Below, in pieces: positions 34,059-42,953 of a stretch of 64,000 nt of DNA. The notes under the pieces are model-generated. The model was not told the DNA's origin, did not search any database, and was given only the letters and a program-made list of their open reading frames with translations. Source of the stretch: Actinoallomurus bryophytorum (lineage in GTDB: Bacteria; Actinomycetota; Actinomycetes; Streptosporangiales; Streptosporangiaceae); NCBI RefSeq assembly GCF_006716425.1, contig NZ_VFOZ01000001.1, positions 4,898,001 through 4,962,000 of the forward strand, given 5' to 3'. Positions within the stretch are counted from its first letter, which is position 1. The number at the start of each line of letters is the position of its first letter. Both the position numbers and the translations under genes were made by a program.

Positions 34059-35938
34059 ACCTCGGCCCGCTGCGGGCGCGAGAGTGGCGGGTCGGTGGCC
34101 GCACCGGCCCGGTGCGCGAGCTCGGTCGCGGCGGCGCGGTCGCCCTCCAACTCCAGGGCACGCGCGGCGTACAACAGCACCGGCCCGTTGCCGGGCGCGT
34201 CGGCGAGGGCGGCGTCGATCTCGGCATGCGCCGCGGAGTGGTCCCGCAGCGTCGCGAGCGCCAGGGCACGGGCGGCGCGGGCGACCGGCCGCCCGGAGGA
34301 CCGTACGCGGTCGAGGTCGCGCAGGGCCTCGGTGGCCTGGCCGAGATCGGCGAACAGCTCGCCGCGCGCCTGCAGCGCGTCGGGCGTGTCGCCGTTGACG
34401 GCGAGTACGTCGCTGAGCACGGCCACCGCGGTGCGCAGTTGCCCGCTGCGCGACAGGGCACGGCCGAGCTCGATCTGGAAGGTCAGGTCGCCGGGTTGCC
34501 GTCGTACCGCGGCCCGGAGGCGGTTCACCGCCTCGGCCTCGCGTTCCTGGGCCAGCAGGGTGCGGCCGACGGCCGTCAGCAGTCTGCTGACGACCTGCGG
34601 GTCGGCGAAGGTCTCGGAGAACTCCGCGGCCGTCTCGTAGTGGGACTCGGCGGCCTCGTGGTCGCCGCGCAGGAAGGCGATGTCGCCGAGGGCCGACTCC
34701 GCCTGGGCACGGGCCCGCAGGTCGTCGCCGCTGAGCCGCAGGGCTTCTTCGGCATGGCGCCGTGCCTGGTCGAAGTCGTCGTCGCCGAGCGCCTGCGTGG
34801 TCAGCATGAGCTGCTCGGCCCCGGTCGTGGCGAGTGGCGGGCCGAGGTCGGAGACGCGAAGTCCGCGGAGCGGGCCCGCCAGCCGTTCGTGCTGGAGCCG
34901 GTAGCCGTCGTCCCCGGCCTTCAGGACGTGGCGGTCCTCCAGAGCGCGCAACGCCCTCGCGGGGATGCCGGCGTCGAGGGCGGACCGCAGGGTGAGGCCG
35001 GACGTACGCCGCAGCCAGGAGATGAGGAGCCCGGCATCGACGTCGTGGTCCATGGCGGTCCGCGCCACCGCCGCACCACAGAAGTCGGCCAGCCAGCGGT
35101 CGAAGTCGGCATACCTCGTCACGTCGTCGCGGCCGATGAGCGGTGTCGCACGGGGGAGTGAGGACCACAGGCGCGAGCAGCCGACCTGCAGGAGGACGGG
35201 CTCGACGGCGGTCGCCGTGGCACCGTTCACCCCCGAGACGACCACGTCGGCGGCGCCGGCCTCGAAGGGCCGCCCGGCCGCCAGCGCGGGCCGCCGTATC
35301 GCCTCGGTCGCGGACTCACGGTCGAACGGCCGCAGGGTGAAGACGGCGGGGTCCGCCAGGCGGTATCCGTCGGCGTGCCCGTCCCGCACCGCGACCAGCA
35401 GCCGCAGGCCGGGGAGCCGGTTCAGCGCCTCGGTCAGCTCCGCGAGGAACGCCGAGCGTTCGGCCTGCCGGGCGACCGCGTCGAACAGCTGCTCGGCCTG
35501 GTCGACCACGGCGAACGCGGGCCGTCCGCCGGACTGGGCCGTCTGGGGATAGCGGCGCCGGACGAGGTCGGCGAGCGTACGGCCCGCGAGCGTGCTGACG
35601 TATTCGGCCGGGAACCACGACGCGAGGAGCGCGAGGGAGTACGGGTTGTGCGCGGGCAGAGCCGCGATCGGCCCGGACGTGGGCCGCACGAGACGCCCGA
35701 TGGGCAGGACCTCTCCGACGGATCCGGCACGCGTCAGCAGATCGGCGCTGATCAAGGACGTTTTGCCGGTGCCGGCCGCGCCGGTGAGCAGAGTCAGCGG
35801 ATTACCGCGCCATAGGGCCGCGACTTCGGAGCCCTCGCGATCGCGGCCGTGGAATTGGGCGTTCTCTTCCGCTCTAAAAGGACGAACGCCGACATACGGA
35901 ACTCGGTCCACGCCATTGGTCAGGGTGGTGACCGTCAT
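34016..35938 (-). CDS. nSTAND ATPase with C-terminal TPR array
   Basis: A 640-residue protein. The N-terminus reads YVGVRPFRAEENAQFHGRD, the usual entry to the novel-STAND NTPase group. Walker A is LTGAAGTGKTSL (~50) and Walker B AFAVVDQAEQLFD (~140). A winged-helix-like RALEDRHVLKAGDDGYRLQHERLAG follows at ~330. The C-terminal ~270 residues are TPR-like repeats (DFDQARRHAEEALRLSGDD, DHEAAESHYETAAEF and others). ATG 35938 has GGGA upstream; an 18-codon upstream extension is less likely. Proteins of this build usually sense a ligand through the repeats and switch by nucleotide-dependent oligomerisation. Confidence 0.85.
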   Translation of the reverse strand: MTVTTLTNGVDRVPYVGVRPFRAEENAQFHGRDREGSEVAALWRGNPLTLLTGAAGTGKTSLISADLLTRAGSVGEVLPIGRLVRPTSGPIAALPAHNPYSLALLASWFPAEYVSTLAGRTLADLVRRRYPQTAQSGGRPAFAVVDQAEQLFDAVARQAERSAFLAELTEALNRLPGLRLLVAVRDGHADGYRLADPAVFTLRPFDRESATEAIRRPALAAGRPFEAGAADVVVSGVNGATATAVEPVLLQVGCSRLWSSLPRATPLIGRDDVTRYADFDRWLADFCGAAVARTAMDHDVDAGLLISWLRRTSGLTLRSALDAGIPARALRALEDRHVLKAGDDGYRLQHERLAGPLRGLRVSDLGPPLATTGAEQLMLTTQALGDDDFDQARRHAEEALRLSGDDLRARAQAESALGDIAFLRGDHEAAESHYETAAEFSETFADPQVVSRLLTAVGRTLLAQEREAEAVNRLRAAVRRQPGDLTFQIELGRALSRSGQLRTAVAVLSDVLAVNGDTPDALQARGELFADLGQATEALRDLDRVRSSGRPVARAARALALATLRDHSAAHAEIDAALADAPGNGPVLLYAARALELEGDRAAATELAHRAGAATDPPLSRPQRAEVQRLLRPDPDAPPG

Positions 35939-36307
35939 GAGGGCGATCCCGTCCGATGTCGCGAGCGAGTGTGGGAGCCGGGGTCGGAACAAGCGTATTC
36001 ACCGGCTGGCGAGCCGTCGGCCGACGCTTCATGGGTATCAGGGCGGCCAGCAAGGTGGCTCGCCCTGAGAATATGGTCGGAGAAATCCACGTATAGGGCC
36101 CAGGCTCGGCGGTGACGACCGGCAAATCCTAGCCAGCTTTCGGCGGATGCCGCGACCGTTGCGGCGGACTGCCGCCACCTTGCCAGCTCCCCCCGCCCCA
36201 TCTGGCGGACGGACCCGGTGTATGCCTTGCGACGAGACGCCCCCCCGCTATCCCGTCGTATCGAATCTGATTCGGTGGACGTCGCATCGTGGTACCCGCA
36301 TCGCGGA
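35939..36307. other. Intergenic gap of ~370 bases
   Basis: Lies upstream of the TPR nSTAND gene and downstream of the fxsA-like gene. Base composition is visibly less GC-rich than flanking genes. A long minus-strand open frame crosses it but has no start with a ribosome-binding site and no recognisable motif. I see no RNA gene or clear hairpin. Confidence 0.4.
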
Positions 36308-36478
36308 TCAGATCCGGTTCTGGAACCCAGCCTGAGCGTCTCCAAGCTCGTCCTCAAGTATGCGTTCGACCGCATGCTTGAGGACGGGGCGGAGCGAGGG
36401 GTCGCGGGCAACTTCGCGAAGGGACACTTTGGCCAGATTCGCCAACCAGCCCTCGAGTGCGTCAGGGTCCTTGTACAT
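36308..36478 (-). CDS. fxsA: FxsA-like RiPP precursor peptide, C-terminus F-x-N-x-x
   Basis: A 56-residue peptide with a leader-like helical region (LAKVSLREVARDPSLRPVLK, residues 16-35, then AVERILEDELG) and a C-terminus AGFQNRI. FxS-type precursors end in Phe-x-Ser-x-x-COOH after an Ala-Gly-Phe-like stretch; here the Ser position is Asn. The radical SAM enzyme FxsB would join the Phe ring to the third residue as a cyclophane, and Asn is a known partner in related triceptide families. ATG 36478 has AGAGGAAG five bases upstream. It lies near fxsT (divergent), fxsB and the hydroxylase. Too short for routine gene callers. Confidence 0.72.
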   Translation of the reverse strand: MYKDPDALEGWLANLAKVSLREVARDPSLRPVLKHAVERILEDELGDAQAGFQNRI

Positions 36479-36836
36479 GTGCTTCCTCTGACCGTGTGTG
36501 GTGCACCCATCCAATACCTTCCCCTCTGTACGACGGGGGAACCTGGCCGGATCAGGCCGAGGCCGCTGGCGATCCATCTGCACAGCATCGCCTGTCGGAC
36601 CGTGCCAATGCATACCTGCGCAGGTAAAACTCCGTTCGTTAGGTGATGGTGATCCTTCCTTCGGTGCCCAGCGAACCGGGCCAGGTGGAGTTATTGACGC
36701 ATTAGTGGTTGCACGTGCTGTTTCAGGGATTTATGTGGCACGTGGCGGTTTGGTGGGAGGTTTGTCGGTCGTCGCGGTGGCAAGGAAACATCCCTAGGAT
36801 GTTCGCTAAAATTGTTGGCCCGGTGGAAGGCGCGCG
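36479..36836. promoter_or_regulatory. Divergent fxsA/fxsT control region with two palindromes
   Basis: A 358-base spacer of lower GC content between the divergent precursor and fxsT genes. TACCTGCGCAGGTA (36613-36626) is a perfect 14-bp palindrome. AACATCC-CTA-GGATGTT (36787-36803) is a perfect 7-3-7 inverted repeat ending 33 bases before the fxsT start. The first is placed to act on fxsA, the second on fxsT. I do not recognise either operator. Plus-strand open frames here look non-coding. Confidence 0.5.
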
Positions 36837-39437
36837 GTGACGAGTTCGCAAGAGCCCGGTTGGGGAGCGGCTCCTGAGGTCTGGGGTCGCAAGGTGCCGG
36901 GCCGTAACATCAACTTCACCGGCCGGGACGACCTGCTCAGGCAACTCCATGACAGGATCCGGACGAAGACGGCGGTTCTACCCCTTCTTGGCGACGTGGC
37001 TCCTCGCGACCCCGACGCTGGGAACTCGCTGAAGATCACCTCTCACGCGCTCCAGGGCATGGGCGGCGTTGGAAAGACTCAGCTGGTCACCGAGTACGCC
37101 CATCGTTACCAGTCGGAGTACCAGCTCGTGTGGTGGGTGCCAGCCGATCAGCCGATGCTGGTACGGCCTTCCCTAGCGGGTCTGGCGCCTTACCTCGACC
37201 TTCCGTCCGCCACAGCTACCGGCATCGGCGAGGCAGCCGACGCGGTGCTGGAAGCTCTGCGTAAGGGCGAGCCATTCGACCGCTGGTTGCTGATCTATGA
37301 CAACGTCGGTGAGCCGGAGGACCTTGAGGGATTGCTGCCGGAGGGCGATCCCGACGTCACTGGTCATGTGCTGATCACCTCACGAAACCACTTGTGGCAG
37401 GGCGTGGTCGACACGCTCCAGGTCGACGTGTTCAGGCGCGAAGAGAGCGTCGCGTTCCTGCAGCGCCGGGTGTCGGCGACGATGAGCGATACGGACGCTC
37501 ATCGTCTGGCCACCGAACTCGGCGATCTTCCGCTGGCGCTCGAGCAGGCCGGCGCGCTGCAGGCGGAGACCGGTGTCTCGGTCGATGACTACCTCGACCT
37601 GCTGAGGAAGCGCACAGCGGAGCTGATGGCCGAAAGCAAGCCGTCGGAGTACCCCCATTCGATGACGGCGGCGTGGTCGCTCTCGGTGTCCGCGTTGGGA
37701 GACAAGCTTCCAGAGGCCGTCGAGCTGCTGCGTTGTTGTGCCTTCTTCGGAGCGGAGCCGATCCCCCGCGACATGTTCCGGCGTTTCGGGCAGGGGACCA
37801 GACCATTGCTCGGCACCGTTCTTGCGGATCCGATTCTGCTCATGCGGGCCATCCGGGAGCTCGGCCGGTTCGCGCTTGCGCGAGTCGACCTGCCCAGCCG
37901 CACCATCCAGGTACACCGGCTGGTGCAGGCACTCCTTCGTGAGGGGCTTGAGGAGGCGGAGGGGGACCTCTTCCGCCGAGAAGTGCAGATGCTGCTCGCC
38001 AAGAACGCCCCCGAGGACCCGAACGACGAGGCCCATTGGTTGGGGTTCAACGAGTTGATCGCCCACGTGCTTCCGGCACGCGTGGCGGAGAGCACCGATC
38101 CAGAGGTGAGGGACTTCGCCCTCAACATGGTTCGCTACCTCTATCGGTCCGGCAACTGGGACTATGCCCGGACGTTTGTCGAGACGTTCATCGAACAGTG
38201 GAAGCGCGAGCCGGGTGCGGACCACGACCTCCGTGTTCTACAGGCACAGCGGTTCCTCGCCGACGTGCTCCGCGATGTGGGGCAGTACAACGAGGCCGCC
38301 GAGATCGACAGGTCGGTGCTCGACCGCGCTCGGCAGGCGTTCGGTAACGACGACCCCAATGTTCTGACCTTCCTGGGTGGCCTCGGCGGCGATCTCCGCG
38401 CGCTCGGCAGATTCGCCGAGGCCAGGGACCACGACGAGCTGGCACGAGACCAGCACGTGGCGCGGCTCGGCGAGGACGACCCGCGCACGTTGCGCATGGT
38501 CAACAACCTCGCTCTCGACTACGGCCTGCTCAGCAAGTATGAGGAGTCCCGCCAGCTCCACCTGGTGGCCTTCAACCAGCAGCGCCAGGCGCCTAGCACC
38601 AGTGGCGTCAACAAGACCGACGAACTGGCGTCGTGGTGTGGCCTGGCCCGGGTGGTCCGCCAGAGTGGTGCGTACGCGACGGCCCGTGACCTGGGCGAGG
38701 AGGCACTGGAGTTCGGCCGCCAGGAGCTGGGAGTCGAGAACCACTGGACGCTACGCACCAGCAAGGACCTCGCCATCGCGATGCGCCGCACGGCGGCCTA
38801 CGACGAGGCGCTGGAGATGGCGCGGGACGTGTTCGAGCGCTGCACCCGGCTGTTCGGCCGTAACAACCCGGACACGCTCGCCGCGGCCATGGGGCTGTCC
38901 AACGTCTATCGCGTGCTCGCGAGGTTCGACGAGGCGCTCGCCCTCGCGGACGACACGATGAGGCGCTACCCGGACGTGTACGGCGAGCAGCACCCCTTCT
39001 ACCTGTGCTGCATGGGCAACCTCGCGCTGCTCTACCGGGTCACCGGTGAGGCCGAACGCGCGCACGAGCTGAACACCACGTGCCTCACCGGCCTCGACGC
39101 GAAGCTCACCCGTGACCACCACTACGCGCTGACCGTCGCCACCAACCTCGCGAGCGACCGGGCCGCGCTGGGCAAGTTCGAAGAGGCACGCGAGCTCGGC
39201 GAGGACACGCTGACCCGCACCCGCACGGTCCTGGGCGAACGGCACCCCCTCACCCTGGGGTGCGCGGCCAACCTCATCATCGACCTGCGTGCCGTCGGCG
39301 CGGCGGCCGAGGCCGCGGACCTGGCCGACAAGACCTACCCCGCGTACGACGACGTGCTCGGTGACGACCACCCCGACACCAAGGTCGCGCGGGAAGGCCG
39401 GCACCTCGACTTCGACTTCGACCCTCCGCCGATCTGA
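36837..39437 (+). CDS. fxsT: FxsT-type NB-ARC/TPR protein
   Basis: An 866-residue STAND protein of the kind encoded beside FxS peptides. The N-terminus EVWGRKVPGRNINFTGRDDLL leads into an NB-ARC ATPase with Walker A GMGGVGKTQLV (~74) and WLLIYDNVGEPEDL (Walker B). The GxP motif region DLPLALEQAGAL and winged-helix segments follow. From ~430 to the end are about ten TPR units of the kinesin-light-chain-like type (HPFYLCCMGNLALLYRVTGEAERA and similar). GTG 36837 has GGAAGG upstream. The role of FxsT in the FxS system is unproven; regulation or sensing is the usual suggestion. It converges with the hydroxylase gene (6-base gap). Confidence 0.88.
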   Translation: MTSSQEPGWGAAPEVWGRKVPGRNINFTGRDDLLRQLHDRIRTKTAVLPLLGDVAPRDPDAGNSLKITSHALQGMGGVGKTQLVTEYAHRYQSEYQLVWWVPADQPMLVRPSLAGLAPYLDLPSATATGIGEAADAVLEALRKGEPFDRWLLIYDNVGEPEDLEGLLPEGDPDVTGHVLITSRNHLWQGVVDTLQVDVFRREESVAFLQRRVSATMSDTDAHRLATELGDLPLALEQAGALQAETGVSVDDYLDLLRKRTAELMAESKPSEYPHSMTAAWSLSVSALGDKLPEAVELLRCCAFFGAEPIPRDMFRRFGQGTRPLLGTVLADPILLMRAIRELGRFALARVDLPSRTIQVHRLVQALLREGLEEAEGDLFRREVQMLLAKNAPEDPNDEAHWLGFNELIAHVLPARVAESTDPEVRDFALNMVRYLYRSGNWDYARTFVETFIEQWKREPGADHDLRVLQAQRFLADVLRDVGQYNEAAEIDRSVLDRARQAFGNDDPNVLTFLGGLGGDLRALGRFAEARDHDELARDQHVARLGEDDPRTLRMVNNLALDYGLLSKYEESRQLHLVAFNQQRQAPSTSGVNKTDELASWCGLARVVRQSGAYATARDLGEEALEFGRQELGVENHWTLRTSKDLAIAMRRTAAYDEALEMARDVFERCTRLFGRNNPDTLAAAMGLSNVYRVLARFDEALALADDTMRRYPDVYGEQHPFYLCCMGNLALLYRVTGEAERAHELNTTCLTGLDAKLTRDHHYALTVATNLASDRAALGKFEEARELGEDTLTRTRTVLGERHPLTLGCAANLIIDLRAVGAAAEAADLADKTYPAYDDVLGDDHPDTKVAREGRHLDFDFDPPPI

Positions 39438-39443
39438 CCGGGC

Positions 39444-40790
39444 TCAGGGCAGCCCGGCGGCGAAGGGCAGCCGGATCTCGCCGTTGCGGTGCCGCCAGCG
39501 CGCGCGGTGGTCCTCCTCGTCCCGCCGGGCGAGCGCCGTCGCGGCCGCGGGCACCTGTTCGTCCGCCCAGCCGCGCAAGGTGCGCCGCATCCCGGTGACG
39601 AAGTCCGTCCCCTCCTCCGTCAGCCGTCCGCAGCTCAGCAACGTGCGGGTGACCAGATGCGCGGCCGCCCGCCATCGGGCGAACTCGGCGTGGGCCTCCA
39701 TCGCCGCCGTGCCGGTCTCGTGTGCGCGCTGGTGCAGCCAGAAGCCCGTCACGCCGACGTAGGCGTACGCACCCTGGAGCAGGCCGCTCGCTGGGCGGGG
39801 ATCGTCCCGCCACGACGTGTAGTAGCGGCTGCCGTCGTCGGGCCTGGTCAGGTCGACCAGCTCCAGGAGCATCGCGAGCTTGCCATGCTGGATCTCGTGC
39901 GCGAGGGTCACCGCCATCGCACGGGCGCTGGGCGGAGTGGACATCGCCGCGCAACCGATCGTGTCGCGTGCGGAGGCGCTGACCTGGCCGTGGCCGGGGG
40001 GTGCCAGGGGCGTCAGCACGCGCAGTCCGGCGCCGATCTCTCCGGCGGCCGTCGCGTGGTTCCGGACCAGCATCTCCCAAGCCGGCCCGAACGCCCCGGC
40101 CCACGCGCGTATCTCCCGCGCGTCGAGGCGGTCCGTGACGTTGTCCATCGTCGGCATGCGGTAGGGATCGAGGTCGTCGATGAGCAGGTCGAGCCGCCGG
40201 CCGCAGGACCGGGCGGTCAGCCGCCGCAGACCGCGCCAGCCCGGTGCGTCGGTGTGAGGGTCCGCCGGGACCCGCACCGTCCGTGCCCCGGTGGTGATCT
40301 CGGCGCCGTCGCCGCCCACGTGGACCACCGCGCGGCCGGGCGGGAGATCCGCGGTGCCGAGGGACGGCAGTGACAGAGGGCCGTCCTCGATGGTCACCCC
40401 GACCGCGATCCGTACGCCCGCGCGAATCGCCGCCGCGGCGGCCAGGGCCTCCAGCCGGCCGGGCGTGGCTCCCGGTGAACGGGTCTCCCCGTGGGAGAGC
40501 AGGCCGCGGACCGTACGCTGCGCCCACGCGCCGGTGGACGGGTAACGGAGCACCGTGTCGACCGCGGCGGGAGCCTTCTCCTGGAGGTCGCTGAGTACCT
40601 GGAAGCCGCGGGCCGCCTCGGCCGCCGCCGGATGCCCGGAGCGCGCGGACCGTTCCACGACACCGCGCAACAGCAGCAGCCGCTTGCTGTACTCCACGTC
40701 CGCCAACGCGGCGACGGCGGACTTCCCCCCTCCACCCGCGGCCAGCGCGGCGAACATCTCACGAGACAGCCGATGCGGTCGGAGGTTCAT
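39444..40790 (-). CDS. Putative alpha-KG HExxH-type peptide beta-hydroxylase
   Basis: A 448-residue protein with the motif TLAHEIQHGKLAMLLEL (HEIQH, ~296-300). It begins LRPHRLSREMFAALAAGGGG and carries a long helical N-terminus (EYSKRLLLLRGVVERSA). This matches the HExxH proteins linked to FxsB radical SAM enzymes, which have been classed as alpha-ketoglutarate-dependent peptide beta-hydroxylases rather than metalloproteases. The HExxH motif is intact, unlike the inactivated versions fused to some FxsB proteins. ATG 40790 overlaps the fxsB stop (ATGA). It may hydroxylate the FxsA-like peptide before or after cyclophane formation. Confidence 0.78.
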   Translation of the reverse strand: MNLRPHRLSREMFAALAAGGGGKSAVAALADVEYSKRLLLLRGVVERSARSGHPAAAEAARGFQVLSDLQEKAPAAVDTVLRYPSTGAWAQRTVRGLLSHGETRSPGATPGRLEALAAAAAIRAGVRIAVGVTIEDGPLSLPSLGTADLPPGRAVVHVGGDGAEITTGARTVRVPADPHTDAPGWRGLRRLTARSCGRRLDLLIDDLDPYRMPTMDNVTDRLDAREIRAWAGAFGPAWEMLVRNHATAAGEIGAGLRVLTPLAPPGHGQVSASARDTIGCAAMSTPPSARAMAVTLAHEIQHGKLAMLLELVDLTRPDDGSRYYTSWRDDPRPASGLLQGAYAYVGVTGFWLHQRAHETGTAAMEAHAEFARWRAAAHLVTRTLLSCGRLTEEGTDFVTGMRRTLRGWADEQVPAAATALARRDEEDHRARWRHRNGEIRLPFAAGLP

Positions 40791-42025
40791 CGCCGCCCTT
40801 CTGGGGACACGGTGTCGCGGCGGCCTTCGAGGTCGGCGGCGATCTCATGCCGGATATGGGTGATGAGACGGAACAGGTCGGGGCAGTAGACCGAGGGGTT
40901 GGCGAAGCCGTCGCCGGCGCGGTACCGATGCGGATAGAGCCCGCCGCCGCAGACGCGGCGTAACCCGCAGGCGCGGCACTCGGAGGAAAGGGCGAGCTCG
41001 CCCATCTGGCGCGCCGCGATCGACGGCAGGGCCAGTGCGTCGTCGAAGGAGTTCCGCAGGACGTGCAGGCCGGTCACTGACGCGCCGTCGTAGGCGGACT
41101 TCAGCATGTCGGACTGTTCGATGCCGCCGTCGGTCTCGACCACGACCACGCCGACCGGTGACAGGCCCACCGCCTCGCTGGACGACGTGCCGCCCAGCAG
41201 CAGCTGGATGATCTCGCTGAACAGCCGGATCTCGGTGTCCTGGCGCGGTGCGCGGTACCAGCGGTCGAAGACGGCGATCAGCCAGTCCGCGTACGGCGTC
41301 TCGGCCGAGCCCGGTTCGCGGTCCGGCGGCGGTGCGGACCAGTTGCCGTGGGGGAGGAGAAAGTCGATCTTCGGCGGGGCGTGGCTCAGCAGGGCCTCGT
41401 ACGTGGCGACCGGCGGGTTGGCGACGTCGACCGTGCACAGCAGGCCGCCGAACAGGTGCCGATGGCGTGCCGACCCGAGCGCGTCGAGTGCCCGCGCGAC
41501 CGCGTCGTGGCTGCCGCGGCCGTTGGCGTGACGACGGTGCCGGTCGTGCGCCGAGACGTCGCCGTCGATGCTGACGCCGACCCGTACGTCGAGCGCGTCG
41601 AACAGGTCCAGATAGGCGCCGAGGCGTACCCCGTTCGTCTGGATGGAGACGCCGGTCTCGACGGCCGGTCCGGCGGCTCGCCGGACCGACCGCACCGCGT
41701 GAGCGATCAGGTCGGGACCGGCCAGCAGCGGCTCTCCGCCGTGCAGGACGAGCTCGACCGAGGGCAGGTCGTGGGCCTGTACGTGCTCACCGATCCGCGC
41801 GGCGACCCGGTCGACGATCTCCGGTGACATCCGATACGGCTGATCCCGCCACCGCTGGTCCGCCATCTCGTACATGTAGCAGTAGTCGCAGGCCAGGTCG
41901 CACCGGCTGTGGATCTTGACGACGAACTCACGGAACGGGGTCGGTCGCCATCCGGTCGCGAGGAGAGCGCCGACATCGAGAGTGGCCGGCCACTCTGTGC
42001 CGGACGGCCCTCGATTGACTGCCAC
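40787..42025 (-). CDS. fxsB: FxsB-family radical SAM/SPASM cyclophane synthase
   Basis: A 412-residue radical SAM enzyme. The [4Fe-4S] motif CDLACDYC (Cys42, Cys46, Cys49) is followed by YMYEMADQRW, as in FxsB-type proteins, and LVLHGGEPLLAGPDLI (SAM-binding GGEP). The C-terminal SPASM region has ECRACGLRRVCGGGLYPHRY with a further Cys in YCPDLF. FxsB-type enzymes form a C-C crosslink from an aromatic ring to a beta-carbon two residues away. GTG 42025 is the only plausible start but its GTGAGG is very close. A promoter is visible at 42080-42109. Confidence 0.88.
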   Translation of the reverse strand: MAVNRGPSGTEWPATLDVGALLATGWRPTPFREFVVKIHSRCDLACDYCYMYEMADQRWRDQPYRMSPEIVDRVAARIGEHVQAHDLPSVELVLHGGEPLLAGPDLIAHAVRSVRRAAGPAVETGVSIQTNGVRLGAYLDLFDALDVRVGVSIDGDVSAHDRHRRHANGRGSHDAVARALDALGSARHRHLFGGLLCTVDVANPPVATYEALLSHAPPKIDFLLPHGNWSAPPPDREPGSAETPYADWLIAVFDRWYRAPRQDTEIRLFSEIIQLLLGGTSSSEAVGLSPVGVVVVETDGGIEQSDMLKSAYDGASVTGLHVLRNSFDDALALPSIAARQMGELALSSECRACGLRRVCGGGLYPHRYRAGDGFANPSVYCPDLFRLITHIRHEIAADLEGRRDTVSPEGRR

Positions 42026-42079
42026 GCCTCACCAGCCCATAGGACACGGCGCGCCATGCGCATCTGACCGATCCAGCTA

Positions 42080-42109
42080 ACTATGTGCGCCTTGACTGTC
42101 CTTCGTCAA
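42080..42109 (-). promoter_or_regulatory. Promoter of the fxsB-hydroxylase operon
   Basis: On the minus strand TTGACG (42104-42109) and CATAGT (42080-42085) are separated by 18 bases, about 55 bases before the fxsB start. TTGAC and GTCAA half-sites form a small inverted repeat over the -35 region. It lies just after the cyclase-like gene's stop, so fxsB can be expressed apart from the STAND pair. Confidence 0.5.
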
Positions 42110-42120
42110 ACCTTGTAGTG

Positions 42121-42948
42121 CTATGTCCGGTTCACTGGTGGCCGGGCGCGGTCGACGAACTTGGTGCCGATGACGAAGTCGCCGTCGACGTTGACCTGGT
42201 CGTGGAAGTGGGTGATGGGAGACGGCGGGCGGCCGGTGTCCGGTGGCGGGGCGGCCTCGGCGACGGCCGTGCCGGGGCGTGAGCCTGCCACGTGCATCCA
42301 GGCGGTGATCTGGGACTCCTTCACCCGGAAGCTCACCTGGGTGAACGTCGCCGGGTCGAGCAGGCCCGCGTCGCTTCTGAGGGCGGTTTCGTACACGTGG
42401 GCCGAGGCCATGAACGCAAGGTCGGCCTCCGCGGCTCGCAGGGCCTCGCGCAGTGGGGGTGCGTCCAGCATGCGGGCCGTGTGGATGATGGCGTCTCCGT
42501 TCAGGCCCTCCGCGTCGCGGGACACCGGGCCCACGTGCAGGGCGGCGCGGAGCTGGATCCGTACCGGTGCGGCGGCCCGCCGGTTGTGGCGGCGCAGCTC
42601 GGCCGCCAGCAGCGCGAGCAGGGGGTCGGCCACCGCCCGTGTCGGGACCTCCGGGGGGACGATCACCAGGGCGCCGTCGCCCCGGTCCTCGTGGTAGCAG
42701 GCGGCCCACGACACGCCCGAGTCCGCGAAAGCGCCGCGTAGCAGGTCATAGAGGCGGTCGCGGACCACCTGCCGGTCGGCCTCGGTCCGTACGGGGGCGC
42801 TGAAGCCCGCCACGTCGGTGTAGAGGACCGAGCAGTTCAGCGAGGACCAGGCCGGCCGGTGCAGGGTGTCCAGCGGCCGTACCCGGGTGATGGTCAGATC
42901 GTGGCGGGCCGTGGGGACCACGCCGCGCCGTCGCCAGTTGTCGAGCAC
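42121..42948 (-). CDS. Nucleotide-cyclase-like protein with C-terminal BASS-like motif
   Basis: A 275-residue protein resembling class III nucleotidyl cyclases. LYTDVAGFSAPV carries the first metal Asp, HEDRGDGALVIVP the second (GDG), and LNGDAIIHTARML the transition-state Arg; the usual Asn of N-x-A-A-R is replaced by His. The last ~30 residues hold THFHDQVNVDGDFVIGTK (42145-42210 region), which is repeated at the N-terminus of the adjacent STAND protein. GTG 42948 has GGAGG eight bases upstream and lies five bases after the STAND stop, so the two are co-expressed. I infer a catalytic effector recruited by its STAND partner; activity is unproven. Confidence 0.72.
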   Translation of the reverse strand: MLDNWRRRGVVPTARHDLTITRVRPLDTLHRPAWSSLNCSVLYTDVAGFSAPVRTEADRQVVRDRLYDLLRGAFADSGVSWAACYHEDRGDGALVIVPPEVPTRAVADPLLALLAAELRRHNRRAAAPVRIQLRAALHVGPVSRDAEGLNGDAIIHTARMLDAPPLREALRAAEADLAFMASAHVYETALRSDAGLLDPATFTQVSFRVKESQITAWMHVAGSRPGTAVAEAAPPPDTGRPPSPITHFHDQVNVDGDFVIGTKFVDRARPPVNRT

Positions 42949-42953
42949 GTGGC

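Noticed and set aside
36147-36335. Small plus-strand frame upstream of fxsT
   Set aside because: No ribosome-binding site, and it overlaps the well-supported fxsA-like gene on the other strand.
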